64,000 nt of DNA from Protopterus annectens (Eukaryota; Chordata; Ceratodontiformes; Protopteridae), in contig NC_056733.1 of the NCBI RefSeq assembly GCF_019279795.1, forward strand, positions 1,116,423,182 through 1,116,487,181, in the 5' to 3' direction. The translations under genes and the position numbers were made by a program. The notes beneath the pieces are model-generated. The model did no database searches and was not told the origin of the DNA. It saw nothing but the letters and a program-made list of their open reading frames with translations. Of the stretch, positions 20,955 to 33,662 are shown piece after piece (within the stretch, counting starts at the first letter, position 1; every line of letters starts with the position of its first letter).

Positions 20955-22920
20955 AGTAAAGAGGTCTTATATGTCCCATCCTCTGCTGAGGTCCTTAAAA
21001 GATTTGATGCAAGATGAAATATAATTCAGGGAGTCACTCAAGATTTTTTGATAATCCATGGCAAAATATAGTGGAAACTTTCTTTCCAGTTCTTTTTTTT
21101 AGGATACAGCTTAAACAGTCTCAGCAAGGTATAGGCAAACAGTTTCAGAAAGCAATGGCAGGTAGGTTCACAAAAGAAGGAAGTATCTTCCCGCAAACAA
21201 GGAGAATCTAAAAAACTAGACTGACTATACTTTCACTTCATGTTTTTCCCCACTCCCCATTCTGGAATTTCAGTAAAATTGTCCAAAGATAATTGTGGTG
21301 ACCCCCTTTTGTGGTTCTCCCTTCTTTTGAAAATGGCCAAGGGCATTTACTACAAGCTTCCTTCACAGAGTGGACTTGTTCACACAAGACAGTGATAGAT
21401 TGATGTATCCAACTGTCAGCTTCTTCATTTGACTGCCTGGTGAATCCAATCTTGATACCTTTTAGGCACCTGTTTTCTGATTATGTGCAGTTGGTATTAC
21501 AGGATCCTAAGAAAACTGATGCTAGAAAGTCATATATGGATAAGTGGAAAAGATCTACTAATTGGTGCCAGAATAGGAACCAGGATCCCTTTCAGACCCA
21601 GACACCTCTGGTTCTACAGTATTTTTACAAGATTTTATCTCCTGCCATTTTTTACCGTTCTATAAAGATTCAACTTTTGGCCATCTGGAATTGCCTGCCC
21701 ATCCCCTTTCTGACCGTCTTCAAGTCAGTTTTTGAGAGTGGTTTTGCATATTCGTCCACCAAGATGACAAGTAGCCCCTTGGAATTTTAATTTTGTTCTG
21801 GAGGACTTTTTTCCATTTGAACTGGCTCATGAGGCTGAGTTGAAGTTTGTCATTTGGAAAACTGTTATTCATTGCTCTGACTTCTACAAGTAGGTACCCC
21901 AAGCACTTGTGGTGAGTCAACCTTTCATTTTTTCACAAGAATAGGGTAACTTCGATAACAAATTCTTCATTCATGTCTAAAGTGGTTTCAATTTACTCTG
22001 ACCAAAGCTATTCATCTCTCTGTTTTTTGTCTTTCCAGAACAAAAGCAATTAAGGGAGAAAGAATTTTACTCACTCTGGATGTCTGCTGGTAACTCAAAT
22101 ACTACATTGTCAAAACTAAGTCCTTATTTCCGATAAAGGTAAAGAAAAGAAACAGCTGGTATCAAAACAGACGATATCTAAATGTTTGTCTCATGCTATT
22201 ATTTTTTGCTGTTCTCTCCAGAAAACATCATTTCCAGGCAAGGTCAGGGTCCACTCTACTATGGCTTTGGCTTCTTCTTTTCCTTTTTGGAAAGGTGTAG
22301 GATCTAAGAAGTATAATAGAGTCAGCAACTGGCTAATATGTGCATATTTATGCAAAATGTTACAAATTAGATTACTTTCCTAGGTCCAGAACAGTTTTTT
22401 TAGGACTATTCTCCCTTGGTTCCTGGACACTGACCCTTTTTCTCCTCCCTTTCTTTCTAAGCTGCGGTATCCAACCCATATAATTTAGACTACTGCAGCA
22501 GTGATATAATGATGGGCATAGTACAGTTGTGTAAGTAAAGTTACCATAACAGCAGATGTTCAAATAGATCATTGTTGCAGTAGGAACACCCTGTCTCCAC
22601 CCCCCTTCTTTTTGCTGTATTTTTGCCATAGTTTGGATGTTGGATTTTTTTATTTTCCCTTTTCCCTAGTATATAGGTAACAGGCAGGGCTGTAGTCTTT
22701 TTTACTCTGAAGTAAGAAAGTTGTGAAGGTTTGGCACTCTAACTTCTGACTTTTTATTGCTCTCTTCAAGCTGTGCAGTGGTTAGGTCACGTGGAAGGTA
22801 TCCTTAAGCTTTGGAAGCTGTCAGTTGTCTTATCTGTACCAAGATGTAACCCATGTAGCTTAGACCACAGCAACGGTGATTATTCAGATATCTATTTTTA
22901 TGGTAAGCTTATTTACATAT
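20955..22920 (+). mobile_element. DIRS remnant, unit 1 (gag end joined to recombinase, RT deleted)
   Basis: 20960-21230 resembles the gag C-terminus (AEVLKRFDAR, then SNGR/QKAMAGRFTKEG-type basic tail). The sequence then jumps to the post-RNase H segment (about 21290-21420) without any RT or RNase H. The recombinase N-terminal block KTDARKSYMDKWKRS is at 21510-21560. The catalytic end near 22240-22380 reads VRVHSTMALASSFPFWKGV, with HxxR changed to HSTM. The ICR is at 22505-22580 and a right-terminus-like sequence (tatttttatggtaagctt) at 22880-22920. There are numerous stops. Confidence 0.75.
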
Positions 22921-22929
22921 TTGTACTTT

Positions 22930-24558
22930 CTTCTCAAAATGGCCAAGGGCAATTACCACAAGCTTCCTCACAGGATGGACTTATTCACACAGGACAGTGG
23001 TTGTTTAATATACCTAAACATTCAGTTTTATCAACTCACTGCCTAGATAATAGAAGTTTATACCTTTTAAGCAGCTATGTGATGGAATGTTGTAGATATT
23101 AAAGGAAGGTAAGAATCCTGCTTCTAGAAAATCATATTTGGTTAAGTGGAAAAAGGATTTGCTAGTCAGTGCAAAAGCAAGAACCAGTAAGTATATTTTA
23201 AGGTCCAGTCAGATGTAGTTCTAAAGTATTTGTGTGAGTTATTACCCTGTGGCCTTTCTTACTCTTCTATCAAGATTTATCTGTCAGCTATCGTTACTTA
23301 TCTGCCCGTGGATTCCCCCTTTCTACCGTGCCTCAGGTTAACCAGTTTTTGAAAGAGGTTTTACATATCTGTTGGCTAGAAGTCAGATGGCTCCTTCTTG
23401 GTATTTTAATTACGTACTGGAGAAACTTATTTGGTTTTAAACCTGCTCATGAGGCTTATTTGAAGTTTTCGTCTTGGTAAACAGTGTTACTTATTGTTCT
23501 GACTTCTGCAAGAACTGTATATGAGTTACAAGCTCTGATGTGATTCAACTGTATTTCATTTTTCACAAAGATTGGGAAATTTTGAGAAGAAATCCTTTAT
23601 GCCTAAAATGACTTCAGAGTTTACTTCAAGCCAGGCTATTAGTCTTGCTCCTTTATATCTTGAACCAAAAAAATAAAAATAGTGAGAAAAGATTTCTACA
23701 CACACTGGATATCCTAAGGCAGCTCAGGTGATACACTGGCAGGATAGAAACCTTCAGGAAGTCTAAGCAACTTTTTATTTCCTATGATGGCAAGAATAAA
23801 GGACAGTCTGTGCTAAAACAAACTATTTCTAAATTGATTGTCTCACACTCTTGCTTTTTGTTATTTTCACCATAACAAGACTTCCAGACAAGGTCAAGGC
23901 TCACTCTACCAGGGCTATGGCTTCCACTGGGGCTGACTCTAGAAATATGGTAAACTCAGCAACTTGGTCATCTCTGTACACCTTTACCAAGCACTACAAA
24001 CTAGATTCTTTCTCTAGGTCAAGAGCAGGTTTTGCTAGGACTGTTCTGTATGAGCTCCTGGATTCTGATCCATCTTCCCCTCTCTTTAATTGTAACCTGT
24101 GGTACTTGTCCCATATAGTGTAGGCTACAGCAACAGTGATCTAATGCTGAATACAGTACAGCTGTGTAAGTAAATGTAACATAACAGTAGCTGTTGATAT
24201 AGATCACTGTTGTAGTAGGAACACACTCCCTCCATCTCCTGTTAGGATGTGCATATTTTCATTAGCCTTTCTCCTAGTCCCTAGCTGATAGGGCTCTAGA
24301 CTCCCTTGCTCTGAGGCAAAAAAAGCTTGAGTGCTTGATGCTCTAACCACCGACTGACTTTATACCACTTTCCTTGAGCTGAACAGCAGTTAGGATGCAT
24401 GGAATGCACCCTAACACTTGAAAGCTGGTTGGTTATCCAGTCATGGCAGGATACGTCCTGCATAGCTTTGGCTACTACAAGAGTGATCTGTTTAAATATT
24501 CACTGTTTACTATTTGAACATTTACTGTTACAGTAAGTTTACTTACACAACTGTACTT
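22930..24558 (+). mobile_element. DIRS remnant, unit 2 (second recombinase 3' half in tandem)
   Basis: It begins with aaaatggccaagggcaatta, matching unit 1 at 21331 (offset about 1606). Recombinase N-terminal traces (tctagaaaatcatatttggt) lie near 23120. The C-terminal end is clear at 23851-24090: KVKAHSTRAMAST with intact HxxR, and YTFTKHYKLDSFSRSRAGFA with the Tyr. The ICR is at about 24120-24215 and a right terminus ends near 24558 (ttacttacacaactgtac). Unit 2 starts directly after the right end of unit 1, so the pair looks like a tandem partial duplication or two nested insertions. Confidence 0.78.
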
Positions 24559-24559
24559 T

Positions 24560-24725
24560 TGCAGGCATCCGGGACAAAACCTTTGAGTAGGCTGAAGTTG
24601 AGCACTTTAAGTGGTAGTTCTGATGGTGCATATTTGACACAGATTAGAATGTAGCTTGGTATGTTATCTGGTCCCATAGAAACACTATTTCTACCTTTTG
24701 ACACATATTCTAAGACATGCTCCAT
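24560..24725 (-). pseudogene. CR1-type RT fragment
   Basis: On the - strand it reads SMGPDNIPSYILICVKYAPS, then KVLNFSLLKGFVPDACKST. This is the start of the CR1 RT domain (compare SVGSDNIPGCVLHELQCELA at 35950-36020). It is cut at about 24560, where the DIRS right end begins. Confidence 0.75.
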
Positions 24726-25422
24726 GTTGATTACAGGGAAAAACTATATTTTTAGGTATAGTGTGTGTAGCAGTGTTTAGTAGGTGAGAGAAAATTAACG
24801 CTAATATCTTGATTATAACCGTGGGACTGAAATGTGAGTATTATGAAGGAGCTCAGTGCATTGTTGAACATTATTCTCCAGTTTCCAGATGTAAATGAAG
24901 AACAATTTGTCATTTTTTTATATTTGTAATGATCTTAACTTCATGTACTGGTTCACATTTTCTAATATTGCTCTTAAGTATCTTTTTATGAAAGCTTTCT
25001 GCTGTTTAGGGAGCATAGTGCTAATTAGTCCCATCTTCACCACTGCAACTTCTTCAGAGACATTTTCCTCTACCTCCTATTTACTTAAGGGAACGGAGAT
25101 CGTGGTCGTACTGTGGTTCTCAATGACCCAGTGAAATTGTTTATACAAGCATTGAGGCTAATTGATCCAAGGCATCCATTACAACCTTATAGATAGGGTA
25201 GTTTGCCATGAATCCTCTGAAGTACTACTGGAGTCAACAAGAAGTTTGCAGAGTAGAATCACAAGCTCTTCAGCTGTAATATTTTTTTATAGATTTTTGA
25301 AGACAGCTCTAGATCAAGGAATTAAAATAACTAATAAAAGAAGCTATAAATTAAAATAAATGTGATGGTCAGACTGCGAGACTGGTTATTTCACCAAGTT
25401 AAATTTTATGATGGTCCTTTTA
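24726..25422. other. Unassigned, probably intronic
   Basis: No domain, tail or tandem repeat is recognised. Short open frames have no family resemblance that I can support. Confidence 0.4.
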
Positions 25423-25764
25423 TTAGTAGAGCTCACAAATAACAAAGTAAATAAAAACTGAAGGCAATAAACAATGCAAGAACGCTAGTTTTGAAACATT
25501 GTGGATAAAAGGGTAAAATGCGATCAATGTTGTAAGCCAAAGTAAATAACTTTTGAGTGTTTTTTTAAAGCCTAGCAGTGTGAGAGATTTCCTTAGCCAT
25601 TCCGGTGTTGGCAGTTCCAGTGCCATGGAGCATGATAACAAAAATTCTGAATACCAGAGGCCTTGAGTTGCATACTGGGTACCTTCAGCAACCCCACTGA
25701 AGAGCAACACCTTGCTCTGCGGGACAGTAGGGTACAAAGAGCTCCTTGAGATATGGGGACCCAT
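25423..25764 (-). pseudogene. Possible LINE C-terminal fragment
   Basis: One - strand frame contains a pattern like the C-terminal LINE stretch xxLWNxLPxxLRxxxSLxxFKKxLKxYL: the residues MALELPTPEWLRKSLTLLGF are followed by KKTLKSYLLWLT. This C-terminal pattern occurs in L2- and CR1-like LINEs. Similarity is weak and the clade is unresolved. Confidence 0.4.
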
Positions 25765-28133
25765 ATATAGGGCTATATATAGCAGTCAATGACTCCACAA
25801 AACTGGGATTATATGAAAGTTGCTAGGTATAGCTGTAAGTAACCAGGCTGTATATTTCTGAACCAGCTGCAGATGATTTAATTCACTCAGGTTTGAGGTA
25901 ACCATTCCCATATGGAAAATAACAGCGAGAGAGTTACACTTATATAAGTAGCACTAGGAATTACCTGAACAAATCTAAAACCTATTGTAATAAAGAGGAA
26001 ATCTAGTTTCATAATTTCTGGCAAGCTATGTAGAAGTCAAGGGCCATCATAATGCAGGCTCCAAAGTCATACAGTAGACATTCAAACCAAGTCAGTTATT
26101 TTAAGGCTTCTTGACTGAGTCTAGTGACTTACATTTCCTTACTTGTAATGGCAGGCTATTGTGTGACCTCGGTACTTTAGGTGATAAACATTGGTCTAAA
26201 CATAGCATTGCATTTTGCTGTTGGAGGGGTATAATTTGCTCCATGAGAAGTTCGCCCTGATTGCAGTACTGAACAAAAGCTGTGTTTGTTCATCATGAAG
26301 TACATGATATGCTAGGTACAGTCTGCACATAACCAATAAAAACTGATAGGAATGTTTACCTAACTTTTATTTTTTGATACGCGATTGTCCTGCACTCCAA
26401 AATTAATTTAGTAAATTTTCTGTGAACACTTTCTAATATGGAGAGGTCACCTCTTGAACATGTAAAAAACAATGGGTTATAACACCAAAAAAAAAAATAA
26501 AATAATGACTTGTATTCAATTGTAGGTGTAATATACAGTGTAAATTATTTCAGTAGGACTACACTAGGTCTGGTCAAGTAGTTTCTCAGAAGGAGGTCTA
26601 AGTCACTGACCCTTCAGTCCACATATTGAAATCACCCATGTGTCAACATGGCAGTTTGTTAATGCAGAAATGTCCTTACCTGGAAAGATGGTGGGTAAGG
26701 AAAAGTCTGCTTTTACTTCTTACCTCAGTTACATATTTGAATGAAGTTATACTACCACCAGAAATCTGGCTAAGACTACATATAGATTTACAAGTGCAGT
26801 GTAGCTGCACTTTGTTCTTTTCAGGATTCAGGTAATAGAACAACAACATCAAAAAACATACATATATCACTGTGCTGTATGTTGCAGTTGCTCATTTTCA
26901 CTAAATGTTGTTCCAAGTTTTTTTTTTCTGATGAGGAATTTTTAAAGAAGGTTTATTGCTGTTTATTCTATCTGCTTACTTAGTTTTACACATACTTTTT
27001 ATTAACCAAGGGATTATTCCTTTTAAACAGCCATGGTGAACTCACATAACTATCTGGTTATCAGATTAAAATAATCACTTAATTACTCTATAGAATTCTG
27101 GGTTTTTTTTGGTACCCTTCTCAACATTTCATTTAGAAAGTGTATGAAAGGATCTTTTTTGAAGGGATTATAATATGTGTGAGAAGCTTTGGAGCTTTAT
27201 ACCTTCATTTATACTGTACTTCCATAGTTATGGTGTAGTTTGTATGGGAGGTACACGGGAAACAACTTTAACATTTTTGCTGTGAGTGGTTTGACTTTGT
27301 GACATTGAAGGATGAAGTGGTGACCATGATGCCCGTGACCCAAGATCAGTTAATAGCCTGGGTGATAGATGGAACCGGGTGGGAATGAGCAGCTGACATT
27401 GGCTCACCCTTTTTGGAGAGTGAGAGAGAGAGAGATGGCTTAAATCACTGCATTGTCAATGCCTATTGCAGAAGCAGTGGGCAGCATACAGCTATGACAT
27501 GAGGTTCACATTTGAGTCTGCCAAGTCATGGTGATACTGGTGCATATGCAGGAATGTGCATACCCACACAGGAGGGCATAGCAGGCCATCATGTATGCGA
27601 GTGCACATATCAGCCACAATGGATGGGATAGGGCCATACAAAGAAAACGTCATGGCTTCCTGGAGGGACAGCCTCCCACGATCTGTTGCATCCCCACTGG
27701 AGTGTAAGTAGATTTTGGGTTGGTCGATGTTTGGCTGGCAGGAGGCAGAAAATAAGCTAAAACAATTCCTGTAGGTAGAGTTGTTGAATATTATTACCCA
27801 GTAAATGCGTATGTATAACCCTCTGTCTGAGGTCTCCTCATTTATCTGTTGATATGGTAAGTTCTTACTTGAATGTTTTTTTCATTGAACTTCACAAGAT
27901 CAATTGCTATTCTTCACTGGAACAAATGACAAAGAAAAGTGCAAAGTTAGTAGCAGGCATCTCTATTCATAATTTGATTGTAATGAGAAAATGCTAGCTG
28001 TCTTAATCCTAGATTAGAATGTTTTATTGTGTGTTCCTGTAGATGTGAAGTAATATAAATTACAGTTTACAGTTTATTAGTATTAATAAATATGTTTCAA
28101 CAGTAATTATAATAATTCCAAATGTTTGGCTAG
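25765..28133. other. Presumed host intron sequence
   Basis: This stretch lies immediately upstream of a host exon. No transposon open frame is recognisable. There is a short GA tract near 27420-27440. 27300-27760 is less AT-rich than its surroundings but shows no open frame or domain that I can name. A preceding RANBP17/XPO7 exon was looked for by peptide and not seen. Confidence 0.5.
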
Positions 28134-28239
28134 GTCATCTGGCATGGCTTGTTTACATAGTGGGTACTGTTATTGGAGGACGGCTGACATATACAAGCAC
28201 TGATGAACATGATGCCATGGATGGGGAGCTCTCGTCTCG
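28134..28239 (+). CDS. RANBP17: Internal exon of RANBP17 (exportin-7 family)
   Basis: The reading gt|CAT CTG... translates to [20 protein letters not shown], then [15 protein letters not shown]. This matches a conserved segment of XPO7/RANBP17 nuclear transport receptors (XPO7: GRLTWLVYIIGAVIGGR, then DEQDAMDGELVCR). The acceptor is tttggctag|gt and the donor is tctcg|gtaagc, a good consensus. The exon is 106 bp: 2 bases, 34 codons and 2 bases. It ends with CG, and the next exon starts with G, rebuilding an Arg codon. The family binds RanGTP and moves cargo through the nuclear pore using HEAT-like repeats. RANBP17 is preferred over XPO7 because of the later [17 protein letters not shown] wording. 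The assignment rests on memory of the family. Confidence 0.9.
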
Positions 28240-28761
28240 GTAAGCAAAAGCTTTGAAAAATAAACTTTTTCTTTGTCTTGAACTGATCTGAGGAAGTGAT
28301 ACCTTGACTCCATTTGCTGTAATATAGCAAGTAAACATGCATGTTAAACACACCAATAAAGCACTGCAAGTATTGTGGACCATGGCTATTAAGGCACCTC
28401 ATATATGTCATAGATAGTAAAATGGCAGATAAGCACTAAAGGTGATGTTTTGTCATGTTTAGTTATGCATGATAAACCATGATATAACATGATCACTGCT
28501 GTGCTACGTATGTATGTGAGAAACTGCGATACATCACTTTATATGCTGTGACCTGAGATATGCTGTCAGTTGGTTGTTGGACATGCCAAGGTGTGTCATT
28601 GCCTGTTTATTTATGCATTTATTTATTATTTATTAGCAAGGTTAAGGGGCTGGTCTGTAGGACAACTTTTAGCCACAGTCCAAGGCTAATGGAGTACAGT
28701 TAGTGAACAAGGAATTGGTGTCAACGTTGTTTCATTTTGTGAGCTAGGTGTGTTTTTTGTG

Positions 28762-28816
<55 letters not shown>

Positions 28817-29189
28817 CGTCAGGATTGTTGAAATGTGAGATGGTGTGTGTTAACTGCCTGTAAGTAAAGGGAACATAATCAGGGGTGTATGGAGATGTGT
28901 AGAGCATTTCCAAAGGTATGGCTATTTTTTTGGCACTCTGGGTAATATCCCAGTTTGTTCCCATGCCAAGAAAGTCCCCAACTTACTATAAAAAAGTGCT
29001 CAGATCACAGCCATGAAGAGTAAAAAGAAAAAAGTAAACATGCCATTCAGTGTATGTTATGAATTGCAGTAGGGAGCTTATGGCTACAATTTCAGAAGAA
29101 GCCCAAAACTCTTGTAAAGAGCTTCAAAAACCAGTCAGTATCAGTAGCTTCAAAGCCGTTATAAAAGGGAAAAGGTATAATGTTAAAGT
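28240..29189. other. Intron start with a TG microsatellite
   Basis: This is the start of the ~29-kb intron. A (TG)n run of about 26 units lies at 28763-28814. The 28612-28660 stretch (tttatttattatttattagc, then aaggttaaggggctgg) looks like the A-rich end of an L2-like LINE in - orientation, with low confidence. Confidence 0.5.
28763..28814. repeat. (TG)n microsatellite
   Basis: About 26 perfect TG units. Confidence 0.97.
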
Positions 29190-32100
29190 TTATTTTATTT
29201 ATTTTAGATTTGTTTACCTGGAAAGTCCGACTGGGCAGAGCTCATTTTCAGTGGAGGCCTGAGGAGAAAAGCTCCACAACAGCACAGAAACGTAGACATT
29301 CTGATATTATTAAGAAAAGAATATAAGAATTTTTGAATAGATTAGTAAAGAATATAAAGCCTAGACATATTACAAGTTTATACAATAGGAAGTATAAGAT
29401 ATTAGAAATGTGACAGAATTTCAAAAATTGTAATACAATAGACTCCCTCTTATCTGGTCACGCTGGGACCAGACCTTAGGGTGAATAAACAAATGGGTGG
29501 TTAATCAGAAAAAGCATACAAAATAACATTTGTAGGTTAGAAATCAGCTAAAATAGCAGGAGTTTTGTTAGTATTCATTTTTCTAATGAATATGAAGTCT
29601 AAAACTCAAATGTCTGTCATTATTTAGCCCAGAGGAGGTGTAAGTGTTTTGTTCTCTGTCTTTTGCTAGGGCTATGGCAGAAATTTGATGGCTGGTTAAA
29701 GAGGAGGTCGGATAAGAGGGAGTCTACTGTAAAGATTACACTCAGTCAGTTTCAACTAATAAATGTCAGTACTCGCTGAGAAAAAGGCAGTAGTAATTAG
29801 TGTAAAGTGAAAAGTTATGAGAAAGGAGAGTTTATTTATGGTAGTAAGAAATCAGCTAGGGGTGTTGCAGGAGCAGTGCCAACTGTCTGTTAAATCATTT
29901 TTGAGTAGATTCTTAAATTTGCTTGTAGTTCTGATATTATATGGGAGGGAATTCCAGGCTTTTGAAATATAGCAAAAGTGTAGGGAATCTCCTACAGTTA
30001 AGATTTATATGTTGAGCGAAGTGCACGTTGCGTGTGTTAGAGTAAGGTTAGAGTAAATTTTGGAGAGCTGGTGTTTTTTCGGGGTTGTAGAGTAACCTGT
30101 GGGCCATTATTAACTGGTTGTATGCAAGACGTTGTAGTATTTCTAGCCAGGAGAGATTTTTAGGGCAAGACAGTGATGTGACCTGTGTAGTGATCCAGTG
30201 GCAAATTTAGCTGTTTTGTTATAGCGTGTATTCAATTTGTCTAAATCTGTTTTTTTGAGGTTAATAAGAATAGGTGAAGCATAGAGTAGAGTTGCCAGGA
30301 GGTGGGTTCTGGCAACGGCAGCTCTTGTGGAGTCTGTTAAAAATTTCTGATTTCTATAAAGTGTACCCATTTTTTGTGGACTTTTTAAATTGTTTCTGAT
30401 ATATGCAAGTCAAATGTTAGCTTATCTTCTACTATGATTCCAAGTTAGTTTGGTGTGGGGTTCAGGTATCATTTTTGTATTGCTATTAGCTGTGATATGG
30501 AATGTTGGGGGGAAATGTACTGCTCTAGAGGGTTGAAAGATCATAAGTTTTGTTTTGTTGGGATTAAGTATAAGATGGGAGTTAGGTAACCATGCCTCAA
30601 TTTCTGTAAATGCCTGTTGTGTTATATTTTGAAGTTGTTGCATGGTGGGAGCTGCACCTATTAATGTAGAATCATCTGCGTATTATATAATAGTAGCTAG
30701 TGAGGTGGCCAAGTTGAGGTTATTAGTGAAAATACTGAATATAAGAGGGCCAAGTATGGAACTCTGTGGGACCCAGAGGGTGATAGGGAGAAGTGATGAA
30801 AGGTCATATAGCCATTTAACCACCTGCTGACAGCCTGTTAAGTAACTATGGAGCCAGGAGACACTTGCAGGGTTAATTTTAAGTCCTGAGAGAGCAGTTA
30901 AACGTTTGTTGTGGAAGACCACGTCAGTGGCCTTAGAAATGTCTAGGAAGACCGATGAGACCACGTTCACTTCATTCCTGTGTTGGTAAAAATAAAAAGA
31001 GCAGTTGTGGTACTATGGGATGGTCTGAATCCATGTTGGGAGATGGCTAACAACTTACTGCGTGTACGATATTTCATAAGTTGAGAATGTGTACATTTCT
31101 CCAGAAGTTTGGAAAGTGGGAATAGAATAGCTATAGCTCTATAATTATTAAGTTCAATTGATTTACCACCTTTATGCAGAAGGGATTATATAAGAAATTT
31201 TCCAGATGGTAGGGACATAATTTTCAGAAATAGCGAGGTTAATAAGTATTGATACAGGATAGGATATGGATTCTGCTGTTATTTTTAGGAACTACTCAGA
31301 TGTTTTTTTAAGAGTTTCTGTATGGTTTTGGTGAGGATGGGTTGGAATGAGAAGGAACTATTTTTGTTGGTTGGGTGGTGTTTGTAGATTATTTGGGTTA
31401 TTTTTGGTTAGTGCAAGAATGCTTTATGTAAAATATTTATTAAATTGTTCTGTAATGGTTCCTGAGCTATTTGGTAAAGTGGGGGAGGGGGTTGTGGTCT
31501 GTCTGGGATAGAGTATATTTTTGATTGTAGCCCAAAATTTTTGTGGGTTGTTTTGGTATTTAAGTTGCATGTTGGTATAATAGTTTTTTTGTCTAGTTTG
31601 ATATGGTGTTTGACCTTATTCCTGAGTTGTTGATAGGTTACATGATCAGGTTGAGTTTTGCAAGTATGCCGGGAGATCCAGGCCTGTCCCTTTGCTGAAG
31701 GAGGGTTTTTGTTTCAGTAGTAAGCCATGGGACAAGATTTGCTTTAGCGCAAACTGTTCTAGGAGGTGCTATACTGTTGAGAATGTTAAGAAAAGTGTTA
31801 TTGAAGTGTTCAACTGCTGCATCTACGGGCAGAGTCTTCACTACGGACCAATTACAGTGTTTTAGAGTGTATATTAGTTCATGCGCTCTAACATTTTTCG
31901 TATTACGAATTTGATGGTGTATGGTATGCTTTGTAGGGCTGATGTGTTGCTTGAGTAAGTAGGTAGGTATGTGGTCACCAGTACAGTCTGGTAAACAGCC
32001 AGCATTTTGATAATGGGTGGGTTTGTTAGTCAGGGCCCAGTCAAGAATGGAGAGCTTATTAGATTTTTTTGTCTATTCTGGTAGGAGACTGAATAATTTC

Positions 32101-33010
32101 TGGGAAGCCGTTAAGATTAATGTGGTTGCTAGGGTTGTTTGAGTTGCAAGTACTCCAGTCGGTATTGAGATCACCCATGCTGGTGGATTCTTGGGTGCTA
32201 TTATTAGTGATGCATTGATGGATATGTTCAGTCATGGATATATTGTTACCTGCTGGGATATAAATGGATATAAATGGCAACTGTGGTTATATGCTTGTTA
32301 GGATTAATTTGTAGTTTGGCAAGAAGTAGGTTAGTATTGCTAGGGTAGATATACATGTTTAGATTTAGAGGTTTTACTGTTAGGTTGTTTCAGTATAATA
32401 GCTACTCCACCTCCTCTTTTGTCATTTCTGTCTACACAAAGTATATTATACCCTGAAGGTGTGATTTAATTGTCTAAGATGTGGGGGTTTAAGCCAAGTC
32501 TCTGTTAATATGGCTATTTCTGGTGAATAATGCCTCTAGTTCATAGAATTTGTTGACCAGACTTCTAACATTTAAGGTTAGAAATAGTAGGTCTGTGCTT
32601 TTATGAGGTGTGTTAAGTATATTTGGTATTTGAGAGTGGGTAGAGATGAGGTAGCTAGGGCCAGGGTTAGGGTGTATTTCCCCACTAACTAGAAGTGTTT
32701 TGGCTACATTTGCTAGTATTTGGATGAGTCTGCATATATGTTTGTGGTATCTAATTGTGATATTTTTTGTAGTTATTTTGGGTGGTGGCACTTTAGTATA
32801 TTGTCATTCAAAGATGGTGGTGTTGAACATGTTAGGAGATATTTTAAAGTCAGTTGTTTGCTTTAATGTAAGGTAGTTGATCATTATTTTTTGGTTACAT
32901 TGTGGTAGGGCTAGAGGAAGGTTGTAAGATGTATAGTATGCAGCTAAAGCGAGAAATAAAAGCATTATGATGTGTTTGGTTAGCTTGTTGGTATTAAAGC
33001 ATTGTTTGAG
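29190..33010 (-). mobile_element. L2-like LINE A (near full length, inactive)
   Basis: On the - strand the element begins near 33010 with an ORF whose first residues are hydrophobic (MLLFLALAAYYTSYNLPLAL, about 32967-32908), then has an in-frame TGA. A 2A-like motif follows (LLVSGEIHPNPGP, about 32697-32659), then the endonuclease start (LFLTLNVRSLVNKFYELEAL, about 32590-32530). A mid-region is at 31841-31638 (PWLTTETKTLLQQRD). RT is at 30970-30671, with VFLDISKATDVVFHNK and YADD codons at 30671-30682. The C-terminus is at 30370-30143. The 3' UTR ends near 29190 with an A/T-rich tail after a conserved ctgaaaatgagctctgccca stretch. A 294-bp MITE lies in the 3' UTR. Multiple stops and frameshifts are present. 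Confidence 0.85.
29436..29729. mobile_element. Pogo/Tigger-like MITE
   Basis: The terminal inverted repeat caatagactccctcttatct at the left matches the reverse complement of gataagagggagtctactg at the right. A TA dinucleotide flanks both sides (29434-29435 and 29730-29731), the Tc1/mariner/pogo target signature. The element is 294 bp and has no transposase. It lies within the 3' UTR of L2-like LINE A and so is younger than it. Confidence 0.85.
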
Positions 33011-33662
33011 ATGTTAAGTATTTCAGTTGAGTGGACCAAAGTAGTTTATTAGTAATAGTTTGGTTTGTTATTGGAAGGAGTGTTAATGGAAGGGGAAGAC
33101 TACTAGGCAGTGATAGGCTTCTACTGGAAAGGCTCACCCAGACTCTGCTGCAGTTTGCTGTGAGGGAAAGGTTGGTTTGCTTTTTATTTGTTGTATTTTG
33201 TATTGATTTATTGCCTTTTTCTATTTTGTATACTGTGATTTGTTTTCTTTACACTGTGTTTTACTTGTATTCTGCTTTTAACTGCATATTAAAACTTGAA
33301 AAGACACCACAGTTCTGTCTTTTGAGTCAGACATAAGTTTTTCCCACACTCCCACCGAGTTAATTTTGTGTTCTTAAACACCACTGTCTTTCTAGTTGCC
33401 TGCTAATTGACCATATATCTCATTTCCTCTCTGCTTTTACTGGTTGGTGTGAGTAAGCACAAAATTATCATTTTGTGAAATCACTCCCCTTCAACTATTT
33501 AAATTTATTGGCCATCCTACTGTTTTCCATAGTACCAGAATAAAAAAGTGACCACCCCCTTTCAGTCTATCTTGCTGTTTTAAAAATAGTGACTCTCCAC
33601 TAAAACATAACTTTTTAAACAGGTAAAACTTAAGTTGCCTACTTTCACATCTAACTCCTCTA
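33011..33662. other. Possible CR1 5' UTR or intron
   Basis: This stretch lies between the 5' end of LINE A (-) and the first recognisable ORF1 sequence of the CR1 (+). No coding signature is seen. Confidence 0.35.

Noticed and set aside
28295-28315. Possible fourth hammerhead core (ctgaggaagtg) near the host exon
   Set aside because: No GAAA core or stem II partner follows within a reasonable distance.
28686-28964. His/Thr repeat frame
   Set aside because: Translation of the (TG)n microsatellite.
30642-33336. + strand frames across L2-like LINE A and beyond
   Set aside because: LINE A codes on the - strand; the + frames carry no domain.
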